From: Thuidium tamariscinum
Lineage: Eukaryota; Streptophyta; Bryopsida; Hypnales; Thuidiaceae
Direction: 5' to 3'
Length of the DNA: 64,000 bases
NCBI GenBank assembly: GCA_947034885.2
Contig: OX344749.2
Span: forward strand, 11,175,501 to 11,239,500
Shown one piece after another: positions 36,301 through 51,300 of this stretch (positions are counted from its first letter, which is position 1; each line of letters begins with the position of its first letter). The translations under genes were made by a program, and so were the position numbers. The notes under the pieces were generated by a model. The model ran no database searches. It had not been told where the DNA came from and was given only the letters and a program-made list of their open reading frames with translations.

Positions 36301-39300
36301 GTGCTCCACAGACTAGAGCCTACAAAATTAGCCCCGCTGACAAGGTCATTCCGCACACAACGAATACTCTCCACGGCATCTTTGTCAGGACTGGAGCTCT
36401 TGCCAGCTATGCATCCTATGACTGAATACCCGGGGGGAGCAACTGGGATCCAGAAGTAAACACCGTCCAAATGTCTTTGCTTAGAGATGTGAGCCAATTC
36501 TTGGAAACGTTCTGGTTTGCTAATTAAGTCACCTTCTTCTGTGTCACGGAGCACAAGGCCTGTACTTGGAGGTTCATATCTACACACAAAGAACAGAATT
36601 GATATTAAAGGAACTGCTTTCAGACTTCCTTCCAACTATTACATGTGTACAACAAGACGGCTGATCAAGTGTATAATTTGACACGCAACATGCGATAAAA
36701 GATAAAAATTTACCCTTTCACGGCGATGTCTCCCACCATGGCACACCCGGGTGGCACATTGGGTCGCCATATGGAAATACCCTCTCCAGATCCGCTGCCC
36801 TTGTCCCACCATACCAACTTGAACCTTCCCACGTTCTCGTATATCCTACCCGATGAGACCACCTCTGTCAATAATCCAGCGGTGCCACCTTCCTCTTCAC
36901 CTGTCAAGGCGATCGACATTCAAAATATTATCATATCGTCCAACCTATGTCCAGACAGTAAGAGGCGTGATAAAAATTTGACACAAAACATCTGCTGATC
37001 TTTCCACCAATATTTTCTCTCAAATCGCAACTTAGTCTGAACCTCACAAGCTGACTGAACGAAAGCATCTAACTTCCCCGAAAATGAGGAGTAAATATCG
37101 GGAAATTGAGCTAGAATGACGGGAAAAAAATCATAGTAACATCCGACATACACCAAAGATTCTTGGCGTTCCTCAGTAACTTACGAATGGATGATTTCGT
37201 CTGTGGTTTCTCTGAGCCAACTGGAACTGTTTCGTCGACAGTGAACATCCCATAATTGGAAATAGCAAGGCGAAGGTCATAGGCCTGGGGTTGAACCAAT
37301 TCCTTTGGATCTATTTGCAAAAAGAAAGTGCCAATCGAGCTATCTGCTCGCCAAAATGCCCACTTCTTTTGAGAATCCATTGTGTTTTCCCTGTAATCCA
37401 TTTGAATGCATGAACTTGGATAAGAATTATTTTGAGAAGATTCTTCCATCAACGCTAGTACGTGTGCGATATAGACTCAAGTGAAATTGCCTTTGCCATA
37501 CTCCCACAGTCGAACGACTTATTCGAGTATTCGATCTGGTGCAGACCCCGAGACATTCGACCTAGAGGGACACTCCACTGCTCATAACATCGAACTGACG
37601 ATGTTGTCAACAGTCACTAGACACCTAAAAAGATGCAGAATTTCTGGAAGGAGTTGCACTCACCTCGGACGTCCCTGAATATTGATACACTCTCGCATTG
37701 AACATGGTGATATAAGTGCAGCCAACACACACAGGCCTGCAGACTTCGGAGGTTCTTCCTGTCCTTTCCACACGACACAACCAAGAGCGACGTACCCTTC
37801 AGATGGAATCGGTAACCAGACACAGCAACTCCGTTCCTCACCCTCTTCATCATCAGATATGCTACTCGAAGCATTATCCAATTCTTGCTTACTATTACTT
37901 TCACTCAATTGGATGGCTTTCCCATCTATATTAGACTTCTTTGAAACCTCAGGAACAAGATCGATTGATGACCACACGCGTTTATATCCAATGGGTCTCT
38001 TCACTCGCACCAATGCCATATTAACTGTCAATACGCCCTTTGATGGTGGCTCATCCCTACAATACATATCACAATAATAAAAAAATAATCACATCAGTAC
38101 ACAACAGGGATAGTACGAATAACAATGTTCAAGAGTGCTTGGCCTCCCCCTCAGTAAAATTGCCCATGGGCTTCAGAAAGAGTTGGACAATCCATTCACG
38201 CAAAAAGCAACACAAATAGTCTAATCGTAGTCCACTTAAAATTTAATTATCTTCGATGGTACGGACTCAAATGTGCCATCAAAGATGAGCAGAGCTTCAC
38301 TGCTGGACAGCGAAATGCAAAGACTTGCAAATAAAGATATTCTAAATCTGGATCCATAGAATTGTCAGGGAAAGACATACAGGGGTGTTACACAGTCACC
38401 AAGCACTCCAAATCCAGGAGGAGGTCGAGGGCGCCAGAAAGCTAGATGCGATCCACCTGCTGCAATTTCAGAATCTGCCAAGCAAGCAGCTCAAATGAGC
38501 ACATCCATCGGACAAGAAAAGTACGCAACTCCGCCCTTGCATCGCATTCTCTATTCAAAGCAGGATATCTACATATGGAGCTAAAGAGCTGCATTGTAAT
38601 ACGGATTCATTTGCATCATCTAAGGCCTGCTAGAATTAAGCAAATTGTAGGCAGGCATAATTTGAATTCGTAACAAGAACTTGTGGATTGGCAAGCTTAC
38701 CATCATCTGCCCATATCTTCTCAAACTCGGAGCATTCCACTGTAATCTGTTCAGATGTAATACGCATGATAGACATGACATCATCCTGTAGGCGTAAAAT
38801 AAGTTGAAGAATACTGAAGGAAAAGTTGGTATAAATCTCTGTCACACCAACGTGGATGTTCTGTTTCCCTGTCACTTGCGAATAGTTTAGAAAAACATCA
38901 AAAGGCTCCAAGACATTCATGCCACTTGTTGATTCCACCGTAAAACCATTCAAGTTTGCGGTGAGTTCCATATCATCTCCTTTCATTGAGAATCTGCAAA
39001 AAACACAACGAATTATTATTTTTTAAATGCACCTCTCTTACAAAGATCTGCATATTGAAAGCAAAAAGCGATAATACAACGAGACTACTATGGCTCGGGA
39101 TATGTTAAAAAGTTTCAAAAAAGATAAACTAAATGACTAGGGCTACTCTAAGCTAATCCCTAATAAACCAAAATTACCTTAGAATCATAAAATAGCCATT
39201 TCCCCGTGGAACATATCCAAACATACGTCAAACAGATATACAGCTCCAGAATCAAGAAATTAATTAAGAATGAACTGGAACTTGCAAAATGTCAAGATTT

Positions 39301-42300
39301 GAATACTCGTCACTACCGATCACTTCCAGCACTTCACCAAGCACAAAAACTGAAGCTGAATAGATACCTTGCAAAAGCATTTAGCTTAGCACGAAGATGC
39401 CTCTCGGGAAGGACAAGACCGGATGGTCGATTAATACTGTCAAAAAGGCTCAGCTCAGGACCAATCGCCTAGAAAAATACACAGTCTGTCAGAGCTTCTT
39501 TCAAAGGATACACAAAGAATAATGACCCCAAAGCATCCGCCCTTCAGACAGATGCTTAGAACACTATTATGCTACCGCAAATGACCCTAGAATTCCAAAG
39601 GAGATAAATTCGATGCAAAAGAATATGCAACAGTGGAACACGGCTACATGTCTTACAATGTTTCGTCCACAATCAGTTAGACATGAGATCAACTAAAGAT
39701 TCCATCGAAAGACCATCGAAAGACCATCGAAACGAACATAGAAATTACACTGTAAATTATTTTATTTCTTAAGGTGGCAAGAACAAAAATGCTATTATGT
39801 GGTGGCTTTAGGTACACAGTATAGTACCTGCAAGTCAAAGACCATCTCCACAGGAAGTTTGTCTGACTCTTCTTTCTTATTGTCCTTCTTATCCTCTTCA
39901 TGGGATGACACGATGCTCGACGTGTCAGACTCCTCAGGAGACCCTTCCATAAATACTCCATCGTCTCGAGATGCCGAATAACTGCTGTTGCTGCCGAGGT
40001 AAATTGACGAATCCAAGTAGTCACCATTCTGACACAAGTAAACTGCTTAGAATGACTACTTTATCTGGAAAGTACATCCTCCCCTTTCTGGTCCTCTTGA
40101 ACCGATTCTCCTGTCTAGGCCTGTTGAAGACAAAAGTACAATGGAGTTCTAAAACAAAGATAAAAGACAATTCGGACAAAAACACTACTGTAGGAAAATA
40201 CCTGAATGACTACGTTCCTGAATACAAGTCTTTTCCCGTCAGCGACAAAAATTAAGGCCTCTGGGGAAAACATAGATAGATCTTCGTCATGTCGGTTTAA
40301 GAGTCTCAGTGTGTTCCCTTGACCGTTGTATATGTACTCTTGAACACCTTCGAAATCAGCAACTAGAGGCTTCTTTGGCGAAATCCGAACTTCCTTTGCT
40401 GTTTGTTTGTATACACGGTCGTTCAAAAATATCCCATTCTTCATGTCTAGGGGATTCTCATCTCCCTTATCCGCCAGCATTGCATGCATCGATGGGACGA
40501 AAAATTCGCCCACTGCCAACAAAAAGTCAAAAGCAACTACCAACCGCGGGCGCTGAATGCGAAGAGAAACTTGCTGACGAGTTGGACTAAGTTGTGCGTC
40601 AACCACAAGCATTGTCAATCCGGATCTGTGCATGAAAGCTTGATTGGTTAAGAAATATTCACGCTCATTAATTATTGGTCTGAACAGTGAAAAGATGGGC
40701 GTGAATTCAGACCAGCAACCCTTTCATCGCAGCCCAACTTGATAAGCTACAACTGAATAATCACTTACAAACAAGTTCCTAACAACCGAAGCGGTAGCCG
40801 TTTTGTTTCCAGTTACCATGCGATATTGACCAAAGACTATTCTCCTAATATTTCCGGGTACTCATATTATTTTATATAATCTCAATAACATGGCAATGAC
40901 ATTCAGAAAGACGTGTCAGAGGAAAAATCATACCCCCACCCACGGGTTGAGCTTGAGGTTCCAACTGCCGAGTCATTTTTTTTCTTCTCTTTCTTGTTTC
41001 TCTGGGCATGGGCAAAATTACCCTCCAAGGTGTTCGGTGCCTGATCATCTGCATTCCCAATCATGTACTGCATCTCCGGATCAGTTCCTTCACGTTCATC
41101 CTTGAGACTAAGTCTTTCCAGTGATGCCATCACGACTGATTCCTCAATATTATTCGCTTTATATGACGCCCATACGCCAATTACCTGCAAGTTTTAGGAA
41201 AACATGTGTCAAATTGCCGAAGGCATCTATGTCAAGACGTTGCTGCATACAGCTTAGTACAGCCAATTCTTCTTTCAGATTCTGTCTGTCTATCATCCCA
41301 CATCAACGTTGAAACTGAAGTTAGTATTCGGGCAGAAGCAGTTTCAATTCAATGATCTCAAGCAATCTTTCTGCCCTAACCTGGACAGTAGCAAGCGATG
41401 CATCCCTGGTTCCACCAACGTACAAGCCAAGTTCCACAAGATCAATAGCTACTCCAACTTTGATCGTAGTGTAAGGCTTCTCAGCTGATGAGTCACTCTC
41501 TTCTTGACCTTGATCCGTCTCTTCTTGTGGGTCCTCAGTAACAACATCTGCGCCATTAGCACCTTCTTCTAACTTTTGAGCTTCGTCTTCTGCACCTGAC
41601 TTTTCCTCCTCTGAAGGTGAGTTATCAAACAGAGAAGGAGGCAAATCCGGCGTTTCGGCCATGTTTTGTGTTACACACTCGGTAATCACTTGATATTCTT
41701 TGTCGGAAAGTGATGCCCGAAGCTCTTCAATCTGCCAGTGAAGATGAAATTAGAATTTAATAAAAGAAAAAAGGAGCACCTTGAAGATAAGTTCGTCGCC
41801 ATATACAGCAATGACCTTACCACACGAGATCAACCAGTTTAATTATATTAAGAGGTTTGAGCAGTGACTGATTTTCAAGGAGATACGTCGTTGAGGGGAG
41901 AGGATCACCTTGACTGTTGCTTCGATAATTGGAACCTTGTGCCAAAGATCACGTAAGGGTCGCCTTAGTACCAGGCCGATCCCTCTAGCTCGATCGAATA
42001 TCTCACTCCCAACATCACCTTTAACTCCAACTGTTAGACTTACGTCTTCAACCTGCATCGCCAAATTCAGAAACAAATTAGAGCAGGGGTCTAATGACAA
42101 GGAAAACATATCCAAGTTCTCAACAAATGCCACCCAACTGAAACTCCAACTTCATACTTAGAAGCAACAATCCAATCGATGTCAACAAGTCATAGATGAA
42201 AACTATACATCGAGCTTAATTGTTTCTAAGCGAATGGCTCCAAGATTCTCCTTCCCACCACCAAACCACTCAGAGCTGCTACGTATGTTGATGTGCAAAA

Positions 42301-45300
42301 TATCAAGTTCCATGAAACTGTTCACATGACAAAGCAAGCAAAAAGATTACGGATGGTAGACATTCTGACATCAGAACGAAATAGCAGAAATATAGCAGAT
42401 AAAAGAATTGTAACAGGATTCAAAAGTATTAACCGAGTGAGTGAGAGTAAATTGCACTCACTCTTCACTATAAGTTCCACGAGGCATGATGATGATAGGC
42501 TTCAGAAGAGAAATATCCAACTTCAGTGAGGGTTGTCCTTGTATCTCGGACTGAGAAAAACGTTTTTCATAGTCGGATGCACGATCCTTCAACTTCATTA
42601 CATAGCCCGAACTTTGAGGGACAAGGCCCATGAAATAAGCAGTGAGCTGCAATAACGATAAAACAGGAGTGGCATTACAGTAGACGTACAGATACGTACA
42701 AGTCTCAAGTCTGAGGACTACAATTTCCGGTGCATTGTGATTTTCTATTACTGCAGGATATCACTTCTAATCGCACGCAAGGAACTTTAAAAATTGAATT
42801 GGCATATCTCCGAAGGAGAGTAACTGAAAAATCACCTCCTGTATGAAGCGGTTGAGGAACACGAGCCGAACTTCTGAAAGTTTCCCGGTGACACTGAATT
42901 CGTAACCCTCATAATCAAGGTCATCTTCGTTGAATGACACAAACTCTACCTGCAAACAGAAATATGAACGCAGATGAAAACTGATATTTTAAAACAGCAT
43001 AAAAACTAAAATGCTGGTCTCTGAGCGTGCTTAACAGAGCTCCCTCGCATGAAAACCAACAACGAAATAGAAAGAGTTTTCAGTTCAGAGTCTGTGTTTG
43101 GTTGTCTACAGAGAGAAAATCGCATTGAGCCCCAATCAATGAAAGACTTATTTCTTATAGGTGAATCCAAAGCGTAAGGGATTGTTAACCTCAATGAAAG
43201 AAGAACCGCCTGGATTCCGCATGTCACAAATGTACTGATAAGGAATGCCTCCATGGTGACTGTCCATCACGTTGTCGTCACTGATGCGAAGATTTCCTAG
43301 ATTAGCCTTTACTCCCCACGACGCTGGATATATCTGGTCATCAAAAATCTCTCCAAGTCATCAACTAGTACGTTCCTCAACGCCATTCGCTGACAACATG
43401 CAAATTTCACAAACTGACATAGGAGGTAGTGGACATAGAAATGTCGTGATAAACTGATGGCCCACACATAACGAACCCAAACAGAATATATAAAGCCTTC
43501 CTAGTACCTTGACATCAGTGTGAAAGTTGTCTTGAGAGAGGGTTGAAAGGGGAGAACCATCTTCCTTGTTGAGAACGATTTCTGCAAGCTCCATGTCTAG
43601 TACTAGCAAAAACACCACCCTATCTTTCCCTTTTCCCAGTAGTCCTTTAACAACCGAGTCTTTTTTCTGCGGAGCAATCTTAGGGTTACCCTGCGCATCT
43701 ACATCGCCGACAACCTTGGGATTAATTGTAGTTACAACCCCATCAGCAGATGCCGACGGAGAATCTTTGTCGTCACCCTCCTTCTCTTTGTCGGCCTCTT
43801 GACCTATCCCATTCTTCTCTTTCCTGTCGATCTCTGATGATTCAGAGGAAACTTTAGGGTCTTCTGAAGAACTTAGTGCATCTTCCTTACCATCTTCATC
43901 CTTCTTTGGCTGGACCTCGGCAGTAATAGCAGTCACCAGATTCAAAGTAGCCACTACTGTTGGTCGATTGCAGTAAAATGACAAAGTTGATAGTGACACT
44001 CGCACCTGTCAAATGCATGATCACGAGTATTCAAAACCTATTTCAACAAAGTTAAATCAATGCCATAATTGAGCATAAAAGGTAACTCACAAACTATTAA
44101 TGTATTAGAAAGCACTTGATACTTTTGCAAAGAGTAACAAATCAAAATTATATTCATGAAACGACAACTTGAAGGTGCTTACTCAATTCATTTGTGGTCA
44201 CGATACAAGGTCTATATCAAAATACCCGATTGGCACATTGATTGCTTACCTCTTTGTCAATAGACGCATACGCAGGTGACTCTGGTGAGGTCATGATAAC
44301 TTGGGCCTTCACGAAGCTTTTGAGCTCCTCATTATCAGTGACATCCCGAACATTTTTATTTGGCTCTGGAGAGGCAGATCCCGGTAATAGACCGACCTCT
44401 CTCTTAAAACTAGGTGGTGCATTTTCGTCGTCTTCAGCATCATAGAACTTAGCTGCAGCATCCGAACTACTGCCGTGTCTATGTGAACTAAAGGTACTTG
44501 AGCTGCTTTCATCACCACTCTCGTCGTTGGCATCAAAAAAGCGTTCATCTCCTGAAGTACCAGACTGACTGAGCCTCAATTTTGAAGAGCCTGCAGATCT
44601 AGAGTTGTTAACAGGTCCCTTCGTGAGCTGTTTCGTCCCTTGTTTGCTTCCTTCTTTCTGAAGCTGTCGGTCTTCCCGTTTCTTTTTGCTAGAATTGGAT
44701 GAAGACGATGATAAGGCCCTTTCTCCATCATGCTCTCCTTTTCCATTCCTTTCCTTTTTGATATAAGACCGAGCCAAGTAGCGGCAGGAAGGTGAAACAT
44801 GCCCATGGAATTTGTCCTCAAGCTCTAGAGCTTGTAAGACAGCTCCGATTAACATGTCGTTCTTTCTCATGACAAATTCCACCTACAAGTAAATCTCGGG
44901 TTAGATGATCGATTTTTCCCGTAAGCTCAGAAGCAGGAGATAATCCAAACAAGATACGAAGCAAACTACTCACTAAAATCAACTTCAGATTTAAATAAAA
45001 TCGGCTTTGTTCAAAAAACATAATCTTGTACATTAATTCGGTGGTTTGCATAGACTCCTTGACACGAACAAGATCATGAGATTGTACATACAATGGCCAC
45101 TATATTGAAAAATGGCCCAGACACAAGATGTGAAATCTGAAGTCTGCCACGTAGATTTAATCAAGCAGTGATCCGAGAAGGAGTCATTTTGAAGTTCACA
45201 AAGAACAACCAATTCTTCTGGAACGCAAGTCTGGAATATGATTACCTTGGTCCCAATGGCTCGGAGCTCCAAGAGTGGACTCTCAGAAGCCAATAACAGC

Positions 45301-48300
45301 TTGGTTGATGCGAAATCAATCTGTGAAAGACAGCACATTTGACGATTTCATTATTTCAGCTGTTAGCATTTATTTCGAATGAAACAAGAAAAGTACAGAA
45401 GTCTGAGAAGAAGTCATCACAAGTCACCAGGTGGCCGTTTATTATATCCTTCAATCATTAATTTCGTTAGATTGACGTGATTGTGGGTGCCAAAAATTGT
45501 GACATTCATCTACACAGAGCTTCAAAAACTAGGACATGCATAGATTTTTATTTCAGATCACACGCTCTAAAACGTGCTAAAGTCGTGGAATTCCGCCAAT
45601 TCGACCAAATTGACGCTCATCAGACAAGCCCTGACCCCAGACGCACAATCTCATTCGCACCAAAATAATCAAAACGCAGTTACAAAGAGCACACTTCAAT
45701 TTCCAATCAATGGGCTTCTGAAACAAATTCGCGTACAGAAAAATAGGTCAAGGCAGTCATCAGCTTACATCACGACTGTTACTTATGACAATTTTCAGTT
45801 CATCAAGGACGCCAGTCACGAAGATTGTTTCTTGCTCAGCCAACTTGGTTTCGTCAACCTCTGTCGACTCCGGAACTTGATCCCCTTCGGAATCGTTCTT
45901 CTCGGCCTTTCCACTTAGAAGCCCTGAAACTGCAACAGGGGTCTACATTTTGCAGCAACACACGTGTGTTAGTCTAGATTCCATATGACCAGCAAAAATT
46001 CATCAGAAAAAAATGAAGGCAACTGGAAGAAGACGATATTGATATGAGCAGATAAATCCAAGGCTTCGTACAACTGCGACGAACGAGGACTTCCACTCTT
46101 GAAGAATTTGGAGCAAATTAGACAACATAGGTCATTTGGAACATCTAATGGACTACGTGAGGAAGATTGAGTTCACATTTGGAAAGTTTGAGGCTAAATT
46201 CCTCAGAGACCTCCCTCGAAGTTGTTAAGCCATGGATTAACAAATCATATTCAATCTACAAACCATAACCATATAAAAGACAGGCCCTAGGGTCTCTTAT
46301 CCTCTAGTCCCTTTGGATTTTCTGAGCTCTAGATCGAGAACCCATTTGTATGAGCTAAATAGATTACAATTGAAGGTATTTTTTTATCCATTTATAATTT
46401 AAAGGGGTTTCTCAAAAGCAGAGTGACAAAGATTTAATATGAACACGATAACCTATGAAGGCGAATATGACAAAGATTCAATATGAACACGATTAACTAA
46501 AAAGGCGAATGAAGACTCAAAATTCGGGACGGTCTTCAAGAGAATGCACTATAACTTACAGAGGACCGATATATGGCGCCAGCAAATCGTCCTTGCCAGT
46601 TATTTCTAGTATCTTCATCCGCGAATCGCAGGAGGAGCGCTCCTGCAGATTCTGCAATCTGAGCTCAAAAATCCAGGAAACCAGAAGAGTCATTAAATTA
46701 GATAACCATGGAAATCTAGTACTGGATTGAGTGTGCAGGACTGATCAAGAGTTTTTTCGCCCCTTGAATAAACAATATAACGCACCTTGTTATCAAGCTG
46801 CCCTGCATCACAAATCGCAAGGACATGCTCCACACCGTCCAATGATTCTTCAGGAACATTGAAGACCTTTTTTCCAATCAAACTACGAACACAATAACAG
46901 AGAGTTAGTACGAGTAAAAATGAACATTTTAATAGTGACTCTAAAAAATAAAATGAAGCTAACCTTTGATTTCGCATTTAACAGAAAAAGTGAAGTTCTC
47001 AAAGAAAAAGATGTGTTAAACCGCAAAAATCATGCCGAGATAGTGAGTGGCATACGAATGATAAGTTTTGTAAGTGCGTGATGAATCAGATTCCAATAAA
47101 TAAAGAAATGGCCCTGCCAATGCACCATAGCGGCTCTCCCATTTCGCCTCTCTGTGCCCCACCCCCTGCGAGTACAACAAGAGTGTGAGACAACAACCTA
47201 AGAATGCGTGTGACCCTCGTTACTAATGTGATAAGTAATATTCTCGTAAAGAAATTTTCAGGTCTGCAGAATCAAATACTCCAAAACCCAGCTTCAGAAT
47301 TATATACGAAGTAATAATCATAATGAACACTAGATTGTAAGAACAAGATTGCTAGATCTCTTCACAAGCAATCTCATCATAAGTAGTACAGGACTATCAA
47401 AGAACTGACCATAAACTTTCGCAGCTTTAAACCAAGTTTCACCAATACTCTATTCAGATTTAAAATGCAAAGAATTCATTTCACTTGGGCAATGTCACAT
47501 GCCACACTTGTATCATCAGATACAACATTGTGCTTTAATATCTGCAAACTCCTGAGGCAAAAATTTCCAACACTTCAGACAGTAGAGAATTATAGAACTT
47601 GCTAATGACATCGAACTCGATTCAGAGACGTGAAGTCTAATAATATCTCATCACAACAATGAGTAATCACGCAATAATTTATGAAGCTTATAGTCAAAAC
47701 AACAGTGAGAATTTGACATACTAGTTTACATGTACACACGAACGCAGAGAATCTTATTTCTGCCACTCCAGACATTTACAACATATGATTCTCATGAAGC
47801 CCGACTTCAATTCTGCCACCGAAGCCTCGCCAATTCAGAAACAGAAGTTTGTGCATACGGTCATTACGATTTCAAAATTACCCCAGCAAACGAGAACAGA
47901 ATACGAAAATTGAATTTCGCGAATCCACAGAAAGTCTTCAGCGACAGAAATAGAACGAATTGCAAAACTAAGGATGATTTTAACGGTACAAATAACGGCA
48001 TCATCATCAGAGGATTAGCAGTGAGTGACCATACCTTCCAGGAGAGAACTGACATTTGACCATCAAAATCTGGGGAGTCCCATGGTCGAAATGCTGATTG
48101 GGTAGCCTCTTCATCAGAGCCACCAGAAAACACCTCCACTACTTGCATGATTCGATGGTATCGTGCAGGAGAGAACTGGAATCCGACGGACTGAAACCTT
48201 ACTGAAACCCTTGTAGTTGGGTATTTCGGATGAGGCACACAAATCTACGTCACCGAAAATGGATGTGTCAATGAAAGCACGATATCCGGGAAATCTATTA

Positions 48301-51300
48301 AATATTTAATGAAAGAAAACTAACTTGAAAGCCATTAATGTACGTATTAATTTCATTAAGAACGAACGACTTACAAAGGAAATCAGCAAAACTAATACAA
48401 CAGGAATCGCTATATCTCGTTCTTAAAGACTTCTGAAGATAAAGTACCTTAACATCAATAGTATTCATATCTGGCCATCAAATAAGAAACAAAGGGGAAA
48501 TAGATAACTGCAAAGAAGGTTCCAAGTCCTATGAATTAATGCAAGAGTCACCTGCTCAAGCGCAACTGCCATTCCAGTTTTCTCCAGCATGGGCAAGAAA
48601 TACAAATCGCCTTCACCTGAACCAACTTTGTTATTAGACTTCTCCTGTGATCGACTATCATTTGAAATAGTATCCACCTCTTGCACATTATCACTAGCGC
48701 CTCCTTCCTTCCCTTCAAAATCACCCGAGGTATCTCCAGGATTCTCCGTACTTTCCGAGTCTTTCAGCAAATTGGCATTTACGTCGTGAAGCCTGCCAGT
48801 TGCAGTGTTCACATTGTACTGCTTTCGCCAGTCAAAATCCCCATCTACTAAGAAAGCTGAGATGTCCTTCAGACCAATGAGAAATCGCATGTACAGCTGA
48901 TTTTCTTCAGTGGCGTCATCCGTCGAGCCATCCGTCTACAAATACAACAAATTGCATGACATAACGATTTAAAAAAATTCTGTGTGCAATGGGGGAAGCG
49001 CACAATTGTCTTAAGAAGAAGACCTCCGGAGATCTCAATGTTGAATAATAAGAACAACATAAGATATATTAGAAAAGAAGTCATGAAGAATTACAACAAA
49101 TTAAGCTCCGGAAACCACAATATAGCAAAAAATAAGAAAAAGGAAAAGAGCATACTGGTAAAGTTTTTATGCTGAAGTAACCCAAGTCAACAAACATTTT
49201 GCATTGATGTCGACTGTCAGGGTAAAAATCTGTCGGTATAGTGACCTTGGGAGCAGCAATGTCTAGGTCCAAGAAAAATCTGGATCAATACCACACCTCA
49301 GATCATTAAAGCATTAAGGAATCAAATATGCGACATACAGCACCAAAAAAAAATGAATCACTAGAACCCTACTAGTCAATCAAGACACTGGTCAAGTCTG
49401 ACGATACTCTTTCATGGAAGATCCAAATTTTTCTTGCTTACAGTGGCAGATCTTTCTGAGATCTTTAATATAACTACTAAGTTACACTGGCACTCTTTCC
49501 ATAAAGTTAAGCCGATTTAAGCATGAAAACACCATACAAAACAGAAATTCACCACTAAACTTCTAGTCGTAACAATCAGATATAGAATGATTTTCTGATC
49601 TTCACTTTCCATGTTCTTGCCTACCAACAAAGATTTGGCTTAACAGAAAAGAAACAGAAATATGTCCCTTACTTGGGCTTGTTTTTCAGAGCATCATTCA
49701 GTTGTTGCTGAGCGTTCTTGGAGACTTCATTCACAGTTGACTGCAGAGGGCAACAGACACCAAATAAGCCCTTAACTGAATTCATCAGGAGCTGAAAGAG
49801 GCAATCCTCTAAAACTTCATAATACGAAGTAACGGAATAAATGATGTGAGGAAAAATAGCCACATGCAGGTGCACATATCGTTACATGCAGGATGAGCCA
49901 AATAAAGATACAAAAGGTGATACGAACCTGCAATGCTGCAGCTGTTTGAAGAGCAACGTCTCGGCTTACAGCTTCTTTACTCGAGAAGAACTGAGTAATT
50001 CTATTTATACTTTGCATCCGCACCTTTAAAGAACCCAAGAAGAAAAATTGTAAATGCGGAAGCGTTCATGCGATACTTAGAACACAACCCTGGTAACAGT
50101 TAGCCAGCGAAACACTCTTAGCTTCAGACTGACTCACAGCAAGTCCTAAAGTTAACACTGCAAGGAAGTACGAGAGAAACGTTAAAAAACATACAGTCAC
50201 ATAGCAGGGAGCAGCCTTAGCCTCCAAAGACCAATCTAAGTCTTTATCCCATGGGGACAACGAAAATGTCCCATACAAAGATTTCTCTTCATTCGCACTC
50301 TGCAAAGCAGAAGAAAAACGTTAACCGGAATTCTAAAAACTAATAAAGAAAACTCAAGGCACCTACCGTAAAGCGTTTAATATAAAAGTAAAACTCAAAT
50401 ATGCAAAACTGGCATCATTTATCCAGTGTAAGATTACAAGGCGTATTCAAAAGAAGGACAATCAATTCCAACAACAACAAAATAAGAAGCATCTGCGAAA
50501 GCCTCTGACAATAAAATATCGGGATCAAGGATCAGAAATCATGGATAGTATGAACAACCCAAAAAGAATATCTGCAACAAAATTCGGGTACCTCTCCAAG
50601 AAGTCCTTCAGGCGTAGAAATCTTGTAGGAATCCAGCCCAACATTGAACACTTTAGTTTCAGGGTAGAGTTTAATCCCACACCCAAGGCCTTCAGCTGTA
50701 AGCTCTAGAATACTTTCTCCACTTGCTGATATCAATTTTGTTCCATTATGTTTCATTTGGACTTCCACCACAGTATGAAGCATGTTGGGTTGATCCGACC
50801 CAGGAATCATAGGAGATGGTTTGCCTTCCTCGTAGCCAATGATTTCATTGACTCGATTCCAGTCATCATCTGTGAATTCTTTGTTTCCAGCATCACTATC
50901 ATTACCACCACCCCTGCTCATAAGAGAGAAATGTTAGTAAACAGAAATATCATATTAGTACAAATCTTAGATCGTTCAAATGATCATTTCTCATAATAAG
51001 AAGACCAGATACGGGTTTGAAAGATTCTGTGTAAATAATTTCTTTAGGACAGAATTTGCAACACTAAAGCTCAACCATGCAAGACAAATACAAGAAAATG
51101 ACTTGCAAGCCGATGTATATTGGTTGGAATCAGTAGTGCGTATCTTACCATCCGAACGACCACCAACTTCGATTAGCTTGTCGTTCTTGTTCATCCTTTT
51201 TCCTCTCGTGGTCCACAAATGCATGAGCCAACATTCTGAGACACCGAGAATGAAATGAAGATGTTAGCCTCATAAATGCATGGTTGCGAAGTCTGTTGGA

